Source of the DNA: Salmonella bongori NCTC 12419
Lineage (GTDB): Bacteria; Pseudomonadota; Gammaproteobacteria; Enterobacterales; Enterobacteriaceae
NCBI RefSeq assembly: GCF_000252995.1
Contig: NC_015761.1
Location: forward strand, 1,116,001-1,180,000
Length of the DNA stretch: 64,000 nt
Direction: 5' to 3'
Shown here: piece after piece, positions 1 through 7,889 of the stretch
Layout: the number at the start of each line of letters is the position of its first letter
Position numbering within the stretch: position 1 is the first letter of the stretch
The notes under the pieces: model-generated
What the model was told of the DNA's origin: nothing
What the model saw: the letters and a program-made list of their open reading frames with translations, nothing else
Databases searched by the model: none
Translations under genes and position numbers: made by a program

Positions 1-743
1 CGTCCGACTGTGATGCGGTCTTCGTTCACTCCAGTACTGCCAGCCACTATGCTGTGGTCAGCGAGCTTCTCAACGCTGGTGTACATGTCTGCGTGGATAA
101 ACCGTTGGCGGAAAATCTGCATGACGCCGAACGGCTGGTGGAACAGGCTGCGCGAAAAAAATTAACACTGATGGTGGGATTTAACCGCCGTTTTGCGCCG
201 CTGTACCGCGAACTGAAAACGCGTCTCGACGCGGCGGCGTCACTGCGTATGGATAAACATCGTACTGATAGCATCGGGCCGCACGACTTACGTTTTACCT
301 TGCTCGATGACTATCTGCACGTGGTGGATACCGCTCTGTGGCTGGCTGGTGGTCAGGCGAATCTTGTCAGCGGTACCTTGCTCACCGGCGAGTCCGGCGA
401 AATGCGCTATGCGGAACATCATTTTTCCACCGACAGGCTACAAATTACTACCAGTATGCACCGGCGCGCCGGAAGCCAACGTGAATCAGTCCAGGCCGTT
501 ACCGATGGCGGGCTATATAACGTGACGGATATGCGTGAATGGCATGAGGAGCGCGGGCAGGGCGTACTCACCAGACCGGTGTCAGGTTGGCAAACGACAC
601 TTGAACAGCGTGGTTTTGCCGGATGCGCGCGGCATTTCATTGACTGCGTGAAAAATCAGACGGTTCCGGAAACGGCGGGGGAGCAGGCGATTTTGGCCCA
701 GCGCGTCGTGGAGGCGCTATGGCGGGACGCCATCAGCGAATAA
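1..743 (+). CDS. mviM: MviM, Gfo/Idh/MocA-family oxidoreductase (5'-truncated by window edge)
   Basis: The reading frame is open from the first bases of the window (frame of position 3) to the TAA at 741-743, so the gene begins upstream. The visible protein starts SDCDAVFVHSSTASHY and carries the CVDKPLAEN motif; a (E/D)KP segment at this place is typical of the catalytic lysine region of Gfo/Idh/MocA NAD(P)-dependent oxidoreductases. The missing N-terminus would hold the Rossmann nucleotide-binding domain. The C-terminal part is the alpha/beta substrate domain. Position directly before murJ (mviN) is the standard mviM-mviN order. The substrate is unknown; the historic 'mvi' (mouse virulence) name does not define a reaction. 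Identity is confident, function is not. Confidence 0.93.
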   Translation, partial: SDCDAVFVHSSTASHYAVVSELLNAGVHVCVDKPLAENLHDAERLVEQAARKKLTLMVGFNRRFAPLYRELKTRLDAAASLRMDKHRTDSIGPHDLRFTLLDDYLHVVDTALWLAGGQANLVSGTLLTGESGEMRYAEHHFSTDRLQITTSMHRRAGSQRESVQAVTDGGLYNVTDMREWHEERGQGVLTRPVSGWQTTLEQRGFAGCARHFIDCVKNQTVPETAGEQAILAQRVVEALWRDAISE

Positions 744-788
744 TCCTCTGTAACATCTGGCGGTAGTAATTCATCGTAATCCAGGTAC

Positions 789-854
789 TATACCCTCAAT
801 AATTCGAGTTGCAGAAAAGCTAACGCACATGCAACTTGAAGTATGACGGGTATA
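789..854. repeat. Short (internally deleted) ERIC/IRU element
   Basis: This 66-bp segment has the two terminal inverted repeats of an ERIC element. The left end begins TATACCCTCAATAATTCGAG and the right end reads CAACTTGAAGTATGACGGGT then ATA. The arms join almost directly, through GAAAAGCTAACGCA. A full ERIC is about 127 bp, so the central ~60 bp, including the usual AAGTAAGTGACTGGGG core, are missing. It lies between mviM and murJ. Matched from memory of the ERIC consensus. Confidence 0.8.
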
Positions 855-916
855 TATGCCAATTCTACATAACACCTCTTTTTCACAGTGAATCATGGCA
901 AACCGTGAGGGAGTCT

Positions 917-978
917 GCAGGCCTGATAAGGCATTTTAGTGTCGCCGCTGGACACGGCGATATCGCCGGGTGCGGCAT
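917..978. repeat. REP-like segment upstream of murJ
   Basis: The stretch contains GCCTGATAAGGC, a small CGCCG/CGGCG hairpin (around 943-959) and GCCGGGTGCGGCATAAA, which resembles the REP/PU consensus core. It is degenerate. With the ERIC at 789-854 it accounts for most of the mviM-murJ gap; nothing else coding is seen in 744-1046. Confidence 0.4.
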
Positions 979-1046
979 AAATGAACTATCCGTTCTGTGG
1001 ATCAGCCATGCAGGCGTTTTGCACCAGGGTCTGGAATACAACAGAA

Positions 1047-2582
1047 ATGAATTTATTGAAATCGCTGGCTGCCGTCAGCTCGATGACTATGTTTTCACGC
1101 GTGCTGGGTTTTGCCCGTGATGCGATTGTCGCCAGAATTTTTGGCGCAGGAATGGCGACCGACGCCTTTTTTGTGGCGTTTAAACTCCCTAATCTGTTAC
1201 GCCGAATCTTTGCCGAAGGCGCGTTTTCTCAGGCTTTTGTGCCAATCCTGGCGGAATATAAAAGCAAGCAGGGAGAAGAGGCGACGCGGATCTTCGTCGC
1301 TTACGTCTCCGGCCTGCTGACGCTGGCGTTAGCGGTAGTGACGGTAGCCGGTATGCTGGCCGCGCCCTGGGTAATTATGGTAACCGCGCCAGGTTTTGCG
1401 GATACGGCCGATAAATTCGCGCTGACGACGCAACTATTACGGATTACGTTTCCCTACATTCTACTGATTTCGCTGGCTTCACTGGTCGGCGCTATTCTCA
1501 ATACCTGGAATCGTTTCTCTATTCCCGCTTTTGCACCGACATTTCTGAATATCAGCATGATCGGTTTTGCGTTATTTGCTGCGCCGTATTTTAATCCGCC
1601 AGTGCTGGCGCTGGCCTGGGCGGTCACCGTCGGCGGCGTGCTGCAACTGGTGTATCAACTTCCGCATTTGAAAAAGATCGGTATGCTGGTGCTGCCGCGC
1701 ATTAACTTTCGCGATACCGGGGCAATGCGGGTAGTCAAACAGATGGGCCCGGCAATTTTGGGCGTCTCTGTCAGCCAGATCTCCCTTATCATCAATACCA
1801 TTTTCGCCTCTTTTCTGGCGTCTGGTTCGGTCTCATGGATGTACTATGCCGACCGGTTGATGGAGTTCCCGTCCGGCGTGCTGGGCGTGGCGCTGGGAAC
1901 CATCCTGCTGCCATCATTGTCGAAAAGTTTTGCCAGCGGCAATCATGACGAGTACTGCCGCCTGATGGACTGGGGGTTGCGTCTGTGCTTTTTACTGGCG
2001 CTGCCAAGCGCAGTAGCGTTGGGCATTCTGGCGAAACCGCTGACGGTCTCGCTGTTTCAGTACGGTAAATTCACTGCCTTTGACGCGGCGATGACGCAGC
2101 GGGCGTTAGTCGCCTATTCGGTGGGGTTAATAGGGTTAATCGTCGTAAAGGTACTGGCGCCGGGCTTCTATTCTCGCCAGGATATTAAAACGCCGGTTAA
2201 AATCGCCATTGTGACGTTAATTATGACCCAGTTAATGAACCTGGCCTTTATCGGACCGCTGAAACATGCCGGGTTGTCGCTCTCTATTGGTCTGGCGGCC
2301 TGTCTTAATGCGTCTCTCCTGTACTGGCAGTTACGCAAACAGAATATTTTTACGCCGCAACCGGGCTGGATGTGGTTTTTGATGCGGCTGATCATTTCCG
2401 TACTGGTCATGTCTGCTGTGCTGTTTGGTATGCTGCATATTATGCCGGAATGGTCGCAAGGGGCGATGTTATGGCGTTTACTGCGTCTGATGGCGGTAGT
2501 ATTTGCGGGCATCGCAGCCTATTTTGCCGCGCTTGCCGTGCTGGGCTTTAAAGTGAAAGAGTTTGTCCGCCGGACAGCGTAA
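1047..2582 (+). CDS. murJ: MurJ (MviN), lipid II flippase
   Basis: This is the inner-membrane MOP-superfamily flippase that moves lipid II across the membrane for peptidoglycan synthesis. The 511-aa protein starts MNLLKSLAAVSSMTMFSRVL and is hydrophobic throughout with about 14 membrane segments. It keeps the RDAIVARIFGAG region near the N-terminus (conserved Arg and Asp of the central cavity) and the Arg-rich FKLPNLLRRIFAEGAFS. I chose the ATG at 1047 because it gives the E. coli length; in-frame starts at 1008 (524 aa, the form I recall from Salmonella annotation) and 981 are possible. It is monocistronic here: mviM is upstream, and flgN converges on it across the hairpin at 2606-2636. Confidence 0.95.
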   Translation: MNLLKSLAAVSSMTMFSRVLGFARDAIVARIFGAGMATDAFFVAFKLPNLLRRIFAEGAFSQAFVPILAEYKSKQGEEATRIFVAYVSGLLTLALAVVTVAGMLAAPWVIMVTAPGFADTADKFALTTQLLRITFPYILLISLASLVGAILNTWNRFSIPAFAPTFLNISMIGFALFAAPYFNPPVLALAWAVTVGGVLQLVYQLPHLKKIGMLVLPRINFRDTGAMRVVKQMGPAILGVSVSQISLIINTIFASFLASGSVSWMYYADRLMEFPSGVLGVALGTILLPSLSKSFASGNHDEYCRLMDWGLRLCFLLALPSAVALGILAKPLTVSLFQYGKFTAFDAAMTQRALVAYSVGLIGLIVVKVLAPGFYSRQDIKTPVKIAIVTLIMTQLMNLAFIGPLKHAGLSLSIGLAACLNASLLYWQLRKQNIFTPQPGWMWFLMRLIISVLVMSAVLFGMLHIMPEWSQGAMLWRLLRLMAVVFAGIAAYFAALAVLGFKVKEFVRRTA

Positions 2583-2605
2583 ATTCAAAGCCTGATAATG
2601 TTGTG

Positions 2606-2636
2606 CTTATCGGGCCTGCTTCACAGGCCCGATAAG
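2606..2636. terminator. Perfect 13-bp hairpin between convergent murJ and flgN (REP/terminator-like)
   Basis: CTTATCGGGCCTG (2606-2618) and CAGGCCCGATAAG (2624-2636) are exact inverted repeats with a 5-nt loop. There is no strong T-run on either side, so it resembles a REP hairpin that limits read-through between converging genes. Confidence 0.6.
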
Positions 2637-2646
2637 GCGGCAATCA

Positions 2647-3069
2647 TCAGATGGAAATTTTTTTGCCGCCGCGGTGAGAAACAGAAGTCTGGCCGTTAGC
2701 CCCGTACAGCGTGGGTTCCTGGTGAGGTTTTAACACCTCCAGCGCCTGCTGGTTACGTTCAATCTGTCCCTCCAGCAGCCAACCGTTATGCTGGTTGAGG
2801 TCGCGCAGATGCTGCGTTTTTTCGGTAATCGTCTGCCAGCGCTCTGCAATGTCATCGTTTGCGCTACGTTGCGCGTTCTGCTCCAGACGGCGCTGTTGTT
2901 CCAGATAGTCCAGCGTCGCCAGCAATGAGCTTTTTTCTTCTGTAATACGCTGTAGCTGGCTGCCGTTTATCTGGCCTACGGAAAGTTGTTGTTGTTCAGC
3001 ATCCATCACCGTCTTCAGGTCATTCAGAACGGTTGTCATCTGGTCAAGTATTTCTGACAAACGAGTCAT
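2647..3069 (-). CDS. flgN: FlgN, export chaperone for FlgK and FlgL
   Basis: This is the type III flagellar export chaperone for the hook-filament junction proteins FlgK and FlgL, both encoded at the other end of this cluster. At 140 aa it has the usual length. It is mostly helical, with heptad-like stretches (SEILDQMTTVLNDLKTVMDA; ITEEKSSLLATLDYLEQQRR) and a basic, less ordered C-terminus. It is the last gene of flgAMN, starting 4 nt after the flgM stop, so it is transcribed both from the class 2 flgA promoter and from the sigma-28 promoter before flgM. Confidence 0.96.
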   Translation of the reverse strand: MTRLSEILDQMTTVLNDLKTVMDAEQQQLSVGQINGSQLQRITEEKSSLLATLDYLEQQRRLEQNAQRSANDDIAERWQTITEKTQHLRDLNQHNGWLLEGQIERNQQALEVLKPHQEPTLYGANGQTSVSHRGGKKISI

Positions 3070-3073
3070 ACGC

Positions 3074-3367
3074 TTATTTACTCTGTAAGTAGCTCTGTGC
3101 CTCGCGGATTAGCGAGTCTGCTATTTTTCCGGTATCCATTTTTAGCTCGCCGTTACGGATAGCCGTTTTTAATGCTTCGACGCGTTCCATATTAATGTCG
3201 CTGGCGCCTGGCTGCATGAGCTTCGCCTGGGCGTCGCTTAAGGTTACGCTGGCGCTCGTCGCGGCAGACGACTTTTCCTGACGCGTTTTTTGTACCGGCG
3301 TGTCGCTGGTTTCGCGCGTCTGGACAGTGCTAACGGGTTTCAAAGGTGAGGTACGGTCAATGCTCAT
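3074..3367 (-). CDS. flgM: FlgM, anti-sigma-28 factor
   Basis: FlgM binds FliA (sigma-28) and blocks late flagellar genes until the hook-basal body is finished, when it is exported through the flagellum. The 97-aa protein starts MSIDRTSPLKPVSTVQTRET. The N-terminal half is polar and disordered (export signal), and the C-terminal half (about residues 41-97, including LSDAQAKLM and MERVEALKTAIRNGELKMDT) is the sigma-binding helical part. A GAGGA ribosome site precedes the ATG. The sigma-28 promoter at 3427-3453 lets FlgM be made under the factor it inhibits, a negative feedback loop. Confidence 0.97.
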   Translation of the reverse strand: MSIDRTSPLKPVSTVQTRETSDTPVQKTRQEKSSAATSASVTLSDAQAKLMQPGASDINMERVEALKTAIRNGELKMDTGKIADSLIREAQSYLQSK

Positions 3368-3426
3368 TTATTTATCCTCATCGAGGGTTACGTTGTAGCG
3401 GCCAGCTACCATCATGGTTGAATATC

Positions 3427-3453
3427 TCATCGGCAGCCGCGACAAAATCTTTA
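3427..3453 (-). promoter_or_regulatory. Sigma-28 (FliA) class 3 promoter of flgMN
   Basis: Read on the minus strand: TAAAGATT (-35), 11 nt, GCCGATGA (-10). This matches the sigma-28 pattern TAAAGTTT-N11-GCCGATAA. It lies between flgA and flgM, about 60 bp before the flgM start. Confidence 0.9.
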
Positions 3454-3458
3454 CACAA

Positions 3459-4118
3459 TTATAGGTTAATAAGAATATTCCCATCAGAATCGACGGTACC
3501 ACTCACGATCTGACCCGATGTCATACGCACGCGCGCATTTTGCGCGACGGCAGCATTATTCATCGCCTGACCTTCCGCGTTAACGCTAAAACCTTCACCA
3601 TTGGCGATAACCTGTACGCGTTGACCTGCCCTGACACGCCAGGCCTGGCGTATCATCGTAAGCTGTACCGGCTGCCCTGGGGCGAGATCGCGCAAGCTGA
3701 CGGCGTCCTGGATCTGGCGGATATCCAGCACGGTTCGAGGCGGTAACTGATCCAGCCTGCCGCGTTTTAACGTAACGTTGGACTGGGTCAATTTTCCTCC
3801 GCGCGCGACAGGCGCGGCGGCGGCGACATAATTGCCGGTCGCCTGTACATTCACCTGTAAATAACGTTTTTCGTTGGCGCAGCGCGCCACCACGTTCACA
3901 TTACCCCATAGCTTCGCGTTGCCCGTCATACTGAAGGCTGGCTGTTCGCAGCCTGGCAGCAGAGTGGACGGTGAACGGAGCGTCACAACGACCTCATCGC
4001 TGAATCCAGCCAGACGCTGGGAAAACCACGTCGTCAACTGGGCGTTGATATCCTGCGCCAGTGTCAGGGGGCTGAACAGCAAGGCCGCCACGGCAATTCC
4101 TCGTTTTAACGTTTGCAT
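3459..4118 (-). CDS. flgA: FlgA, periplasmic chaperone for P-ring assembly
   Basis: FlgA helps FlgI polymerise into the P ring in the periplasm. The 219-aa precursor begins with a Sec signal peptide (MQTLKRGIAVAALLFSPLTL, cleavage expected after LAQ or nearby). The mature protein has the SAF/ChapFlgA C-terminal domain, with GQRVQVIANGEGFSVNAEGQ and VRMTSGQIVSGTVDSDGNI near the end. It is the first gene of flgAMN, divergent from flgB, and sharing the FlhD4C2 control region at 4119-4273. Confidence 0.95.
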   Translation of the reverse strand: MQTLKRGIAVAALLFSPLTLAQDINAQLTTWFSQRLAGFSDEVVVTLRSPSTLLPGCEQPAFSMTGNAKLWGNVNVVARCANEKRYLQVNVQATGNYVAAAAPVARGGKLTQSNVTLKRGRLDQLPPRTVLDIRQIQDAVSLRDLAPGQPVQLTMIRQAWRVRAGQRVQVIANGEGFSVNAEGQAMNNAAVAQNARVRMTSGQIVSGTVDSDGNILINL

Positions 4119-4173
4119 CGTTCTCCCCCTGTTTTACGCAATGTCAGGATTCTACCTGTGTGATGCAGGTATC

Positions 4174-4215
4174 AACGCAATAAATAGCGACGCATTTTGC
4201 GTTTATTCCGGCGAT
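4174..4215. promoter_or_regulatory. FlhD4C2-type activator site between flgA and flgB
   Basis: AACGCAATAAATAGCG (4174-4189) fits the published FlhDC half-site AA(C/T)G(C/G)-N2-3-AAATA(A/G)CG exactly. A weaker inverted copy (CGTTTATTCCGGCG) follows at about 4200-4213, giving the expected two-box dyad. It lies between the divergent flgAMN and flgB operons and would drive class 2 transcription both ways. A separate small dyad (TACCTG/CAGGTA, about 4152-4170) lies beside it. Confidence 0.8.
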
Positions 4216-4273
4216 AACGCGCGCGTGAAGGGCTTTAAGCTGTCGGCTGAATTTTGCCATTTGCGGAGGAGAT

Positions 4274-4690
4274 ATGCTCGACAGGCTCGATGCCGCCTTA
4301 CGATTTCAGCAAGAAGCGCTAAATCTGCGCGCGCAACGTCAGGAAATATTAGCGGCGAATATTGCCAACGCCGATACGCCGGGGTATCAGGCGCGCGATA
4401 TTGATTTTGCCAGTGAGTTAAAAAAAGTGATGGTGCGTGGACGGGAAGAAACCGGCGGCGTCTCGTTGACGTTGACGTCCTCCCACCATATTCCCGCTCA
4501 GGCGGCCTCTTCTCCCGCAGTGGATCTGCTTTATCGCGTACCCGATCAACCTTCTCTGGATGGCAACACCGTGGATATGGACAGGGAACGTACGCAGTTT
4601 GCGGATAATAGTCTCAAATATCAGATGGGGCTTACCGTTTTGGGTAGCCAACTCAAAGGCATGATGAATGTGCTACAGGGAGGAAACTAA
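4274..4690 (+). CDS. flgB: FlgB, flagellar proximal rod protein
   Basis: FlgB is a subunit of the proximal rod of the flagellar basal body, exported by the flagellar type III system. The 138-aa protein has the flagellar basal-body rod motif ANIANADTPGYQARDIDF (about residues 28-45), the ANNLAN-type signature shared by rod, hook and hook-associated proteins. A GGAGGAG ribosome site lies just before the ATG. It is first in the class 2 flgBCDEFGHIJ operon; flgC starts 3 nt after its stop. Confidence 0.97.
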   Translation: MLDRLDAALRFQQEALNLRAQRQEILAANIANADTPGYQARDIDFASELKKVMVRGREETGGVSLTLTSSHHIPAQAASSPAVDLLYRVPDQPSLDGNTVDMDRERTQFADNSLKYQMGLTVLGSQLKGMMNVLQGGN

Positions 4691-4693
4691 TCC

Positions 4694-5098
4694 GTGGCGC
4701 TGTTAAACATTTTTGATATTGCCGGATCGGCACTTACCGCACAGTCCAAACGGTTGAATGTCGCGGCCAGCAACCTGGCCAATGCGGACAGCGTCACCGG
4801 GCCGGACGGACAGCCTTATCGCGCTAAACAGGTCGTTTTTCAGGTTGATGCCGCGCCGGGGCAGGCGACCGGCGGCGTAAAGGTGGCCAGCGTGATTGAA
4901 AGCCAGGCGCCGGAAAAGAGGGTTTATGAGCCTGGCAACCCGCTGGCGGACGCTAACGGCTACGTCAAAATGCCCAATGTGGATGTGGTCGGTGAAATGG
5001 TCAATACCATGTCGGCCTCGCGCAGCTATCAGGCAAACGTCGAAGTCCTGAATACCGTAAAAAGCATGATGCTTAAAACGCTGACATTAGGCCAGTAA
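4694..5098 (+). CDS. flgC: FlgC, flagellar proximal rod protein
   Basis: FlgC is a proximal rod subunit of 134 aa. It has the rod signature VAASNLANADSVTG near residue 25 and the C-terminal amphipathic helix (VNTMSASRSYQANVEVLNTV) that packs in the rod core. It starts with GTG at 4694; the AGGGAGG ribosome site lies inside the end of flgB. Confidence 0.97.
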   Translation: MALLNIFDIAGSALTAQSKRLNVAASNLANADSVTGPDGQPYRAKQVVFQVDAAPGQATGGVKVASVIESQAPEKRVYEPGNPLADANGYVKMPNVDVVGEMVNTMSASRSYQANVEVLNTVKSMMLKTLTLGQ

Positions 5099-5109
5099 AG
5101 GAGGCGCGT

Positions 5110-5808
5110 ATGTCTATTGCCGTAACGATGAATGACCCGGCCAACACGGGCGTCAAAACCACGACGGGCAGCGGATCGATGACCGGGAGTAACGCGGCCG
5201 ATCTGCAAAGTAGCTTCCTGACCTTGTTGGTCGCGCAATTGAAGAATCAGGACCCGACTAACCCTTTGCAGAATAATGAGCTTACCACGCAACTGGCGCA
5301 AATCAGTACCGTGAGCGGTATTGAAAAACTGAATACCACGTTGGGCGCTATTTCCGGGCAAATCGACAATAGTCAGTCGCTACAGGCAACCACGCTGATT
5401 GGACATGGCGTGATGGTGCCGGGCACCACGATCCTGGCGGGTAAAGGCGCGGATGAAGGTGCCGTTACGTCCACGACGCCGTTTGGTGTGGAACTGCAAC
5501 AGCCTGCGGACAAAGTGACAGCAACCATTACTGATAAAGATGGCCGGGTCGTGCGTACGCTGGAAATTGGTGAGTTGAAAGCCGGGGTACACACCTTTAC
5601 CTGGGATGGTAAGCAAACGGACGGCACCTCGGTACCTGATGGTTCTTACAACATTGCGATTGCCGCCAGCAATGGCGGAACGCAACTGGTGGCGCAGCCG
5701 CTGCAATTCGCTCTGGTGCAGGGCGTGACGAAGGGCAGCGACGGCAACCTGTTGGATCTCGGTACCTATGGCACCACTACCCTCGACGAAGTTCGGCAGA
5801 TAATCTAA
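5110..5808 (+). CDS. flgD: FlgD, hook-capping protein
   Basis: FlgD forms the transient scaffold cap that guides FlgE assembly into the hook and is displaced by FlgK. The 232-aa protein has the conserved N-terminal FLTLLVAQLKNQDPTNPLQ segment (about residues 36-54), which is the export/capping region, and a C-terminal FlgD Ig/tudor-like fold (VRTLEIGELKAGVHTFTWDG). It lies between flgC and flgE with a GGAGG ribosome site before the ATG. Confidence 0.96.
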   Translation: MSIAVTMNDPANTGVKTTTGSGSMTGSNAADLQSSFLTLLVAQLKNQDPTNPLQNNELTTQLAQISTVSGIEKLNTTLGAISGQIDNSQSLQATTLIGHGVMVPGTTILAGKGADEGAVTSTTPFGVELQQPADKVTATITDKDGRVVRTLEIGELKAGVHTFTWDGKQTDGTSVPDGSYNIAIAASNGGTQLVAQPLQFALVQGVTKGSDGNLLDLGTYGTTTLDEVRQII

Positions 5809-5822
5809 ATCAGGAGTCAGTC

Positions 5823-7100
5823 ATGTCTTTTTCTCAAGCGGTTAGCGGCCTGAACGCTGCGGCCACCAACCTTGATGTTATTGGTAATAACATCGCCAAC
5901 TCCGCTACCTATGGTTTTAAATCCGGTACGGCATCGTTTGCTGATATGTTCGCCGGTTCAAAAGTGGGGCTGGGCGTAAAAGTGGCGGGGATTACCCAGG
6001 ATTTTACCGACGGTACCACAACGAACACGGGGCGTGGACTGGACGTCGCGATTAGCCAGAACGGTTTTTTCCGCCTGGTAGACAGCAACGGTTCCGTGTT
6101 CTATAGCCGTAACGGCCAGTTCAAACTGGACGAGAACCGTAACCTGGTCAATATGCAGGGGATGCAACTGACCGGCTATCCGGCCACCGGTACGCCGCCG
6201 ACCATTCAGCAGGGGGCGAATCCTGCGCCGATCACTATTCCGAACACGCTGATGGCGGCAAAATCGACCACCACCGCGTCAATGCAGGTGAATCTGAACT
6301 CGACAGATGCGAAACCGGCAAAAAATCCATTCGATCCTTCCGATGCTAATACTTACAACAAAAAAGGGAGTATCACCGTTTATGACAGTCAGGGTAATGC
6401 TCACGATATGAGCATTTATTACGTTAAAAATAACAGTAATAAATGGGATGTCTGGACGCTTGATAGCAGTGTTGCTGGTGCTACGGCTAATAAAGCGGCT
6501 CAGATGCACTTTACCGAGAATGGTACGCTGAATGAGATTTATAACTATAGGCTGACAAGTACACCACCCGCTTCACCGACTTGGGATTTAGCGACGACAC
6601 CTAATCCAGAAAAGGAAATACAGATCATCACTGGTGAGATTAATGGCGCCACGCCTGCGGACTTCTCACTCAGCTTCCTTAACTCTATGCAGCAGAACAC
6701 CGGGTCGAACAATATTGTCGCTACCAATCAGAACGGCTATAAGCCGGGCGATCTGGTGAGCTACCAGATTAACAACGACGGCACCGTGGTTGGCAACTAC
6801 TCCAACGAGCAGGAGCAGGTGCTGGGGCAGATTGTGCTGGCTAACTTTGCCAACAACGAAGGTCTGGCGTCCCAGGGCGATAACGTCTGGGCGGCGACGC
6901 AGGCCTCCGGGGTAGCGCTGCTGGGAACCGCCGGTTCCGGTAACTTCGGTAAGCTGACGAACGGTGCGCTGGAAGCCTCTAACGTGGATTTGAGTAAAGA
7001 GCTGGTGAATATGATCGTTGCGCAGCGTAACTACCAGTCGAATGCGCAGACCATCAAAACCCAGGATCAGATCCTCAATACGCTGGTTAACCTGCGCTAA
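5823..7100 (+). CDS. flgE: FlgE, flagellar hook protein, long variant with divergent D2 domain
   Basis: FlgE builds the universal-joint hook. Residues 1 to about 155 (starting MSFSQAVSGLNAAATNLDVI) and about 285 to 425 look like ordinary Salmonella FlgE, including IGNNIANSATYGFKSG and the C-terminal coiled segment. The middle (about residues 160-285, nt 6300-6678) is unlike the LT2 protein I recall, and the total length is 425 aa against about 403. This middle is Asn/Thr/Ser/Pro rich (YYVKNNSNKWDVW; YRLTSTPPASPTWDLATTP), and its DNA is visibly more A+T rich than the flanks. It corresponds to the outer, surface-exposed D2 hook domain. The frame is intact, so it should be functional. The likely cause is allelic replacement of the outer domain. 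Confidence 0.96.
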   Translation: MSFSQAVSGLNAAATNLDVIGNNIANSATYGFKSGTASFADMFAGSKVGLGVKVAGITQDFTDGTTTNTGRGLDVAISQNGFFRLVDSNGSVFYSRNGQFKLDENRNLVNMQGMQLTGYPATGTPPTIQQGANPAPITIPNTLMAAKSTTTASMQVNLNSTDAKPAKNPFDPSDANTYNKKGSITVYDSQGNAHDMSIYYVKNNSNKWDVWTLDSSVAGATANKAAQMHFTENGTLNEIYNYRLTSTPPASPTWDLATTPNPEKEIQIITGEINGATPADFSLSFLNSMQQNTGSNNIVATNQNGYKPGDLVSYQINNDGTVVGNYSNEQEQVLGQIVLANFANNEGLASQGDNVWAATQASGVALLGTAGSGNFGKLTNGALEASNVDLSKELVNMIVAQRNYQSNAQTIKTQDQILNTLVNLR

Positions 7101-7120
7101 GCGCCTGACGGGATAGCTTA

Positions 7121-7876
7121 ATGGATCACGCAATTTATACCGCCATGGGGGCGGCCAGCCAGACGCTTAACCAGCAGGCGGTAACGGCCAGCAACCTGGC
7201 TAACGCCTCAACGCCCGGCTTTCGCGCGCAGCTCAATGCGCTGCGCGCGGTGCCCGTTGATGGCCTCTCTTTAGCGACGCGCACGTTGGTTACGGCCTCG
7301 ACGCCGGGGGCGGATATGACCCCAGGTCAACTGGACTACACCTCCCGCCCGCTGGATGTGGCGCTACAGCAGGACGGCTGGCTGGTGGTGCAGGCGGCGG
7401 ATGGTGCCGAAGGATATACCCGTAACGGGAGTATCCAGGTGGGTCCAACCGGACAGTTAACCATTCAGGGACATCCGGTAATCGGCGAAGGCGGCCCGCT
7501 TACCGTCCCGGAAGGGTCGGAAATCACCATTGCGGCAGACGGCACGATCTCCTCGCTCAACCCGGGTGACCCGCCGAACACGGTGGCGCCCGTTGGACGA
7601 CTGAAGCTGGTCAAAGCGGAGGGTAACGAAGTGCAGCGCGGCGATGACGGTTTATTCCGCCTCACCGCCGACGCGCAGGCCGAACGCGGCGCGGTGCTGG
7701 CTGCCGATCCGTCTATTCGCATTATGTCGGGCGTGCTGGAAGGCAGTAACGTTAAGCCGGTTGACGCCATGACCGACATGATCGCCAACGCGCGCCGTTT
7801 TGAAATGCAGATGAAGGTTATCACCAGCGTTGATGAAAACGAAGGGCGAGCTAACCAACTGCTGTCGATGAGTTAA
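7121..7876 (+). CDS. flgF: FlgF, flagellar proximal rod protein
   Basis: FlgF is a proximal rod subunit of 251 aa. The rod signature VTASNLANASTPGFRAQ lies at about residues 21-37, a QDGWLVVQ/GYTRNGSIQV block is shared with FlgE and FlgG, and the C-terminal helix contains MTDMIANARRFEMQMKVI. It follows flgE after 20 nt and precedes flgG by 13 nt in the operon. Confidence 0.96.
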   Translation: MDHAIYTAMGAASQTLNQQAVTASNLANASTPGFRAQLNALRAVPVDGLSLATRTLVTASTPGADMTPGQLDYTSRPLDVALQQDGWLVVQAADGAEGYTRNGSIQVGPTGQLTIQGHPVIGEGGPLTVPEGSEITIAADGTISSLNPGDPPNTVAPVGRLKLVKAEGNEVQRGDDGLFRLTADAQAERGAVLAADPSIRIMSGVLEGSNVKPVDAMTDMIANARRFEMQMKVITSVDENEGRANQLLSMS

Positions 7877-7889
7877 TACAGGACATTTT

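Noticed and set aside
981..1046. N-terminal extension of MurJ
   Set aside because: The ATG at 1047 matches the conserved start of the family; the extension has no conserved features and no better ribosome site, although the 1008 start cannot be excluded.
836..1120. 94-codon plus-strand ORF before murJ
   Set aside because: It runs through the ERIC and REP-like repeats and into murJ in another frame; no ribosome site or recognisable protein.
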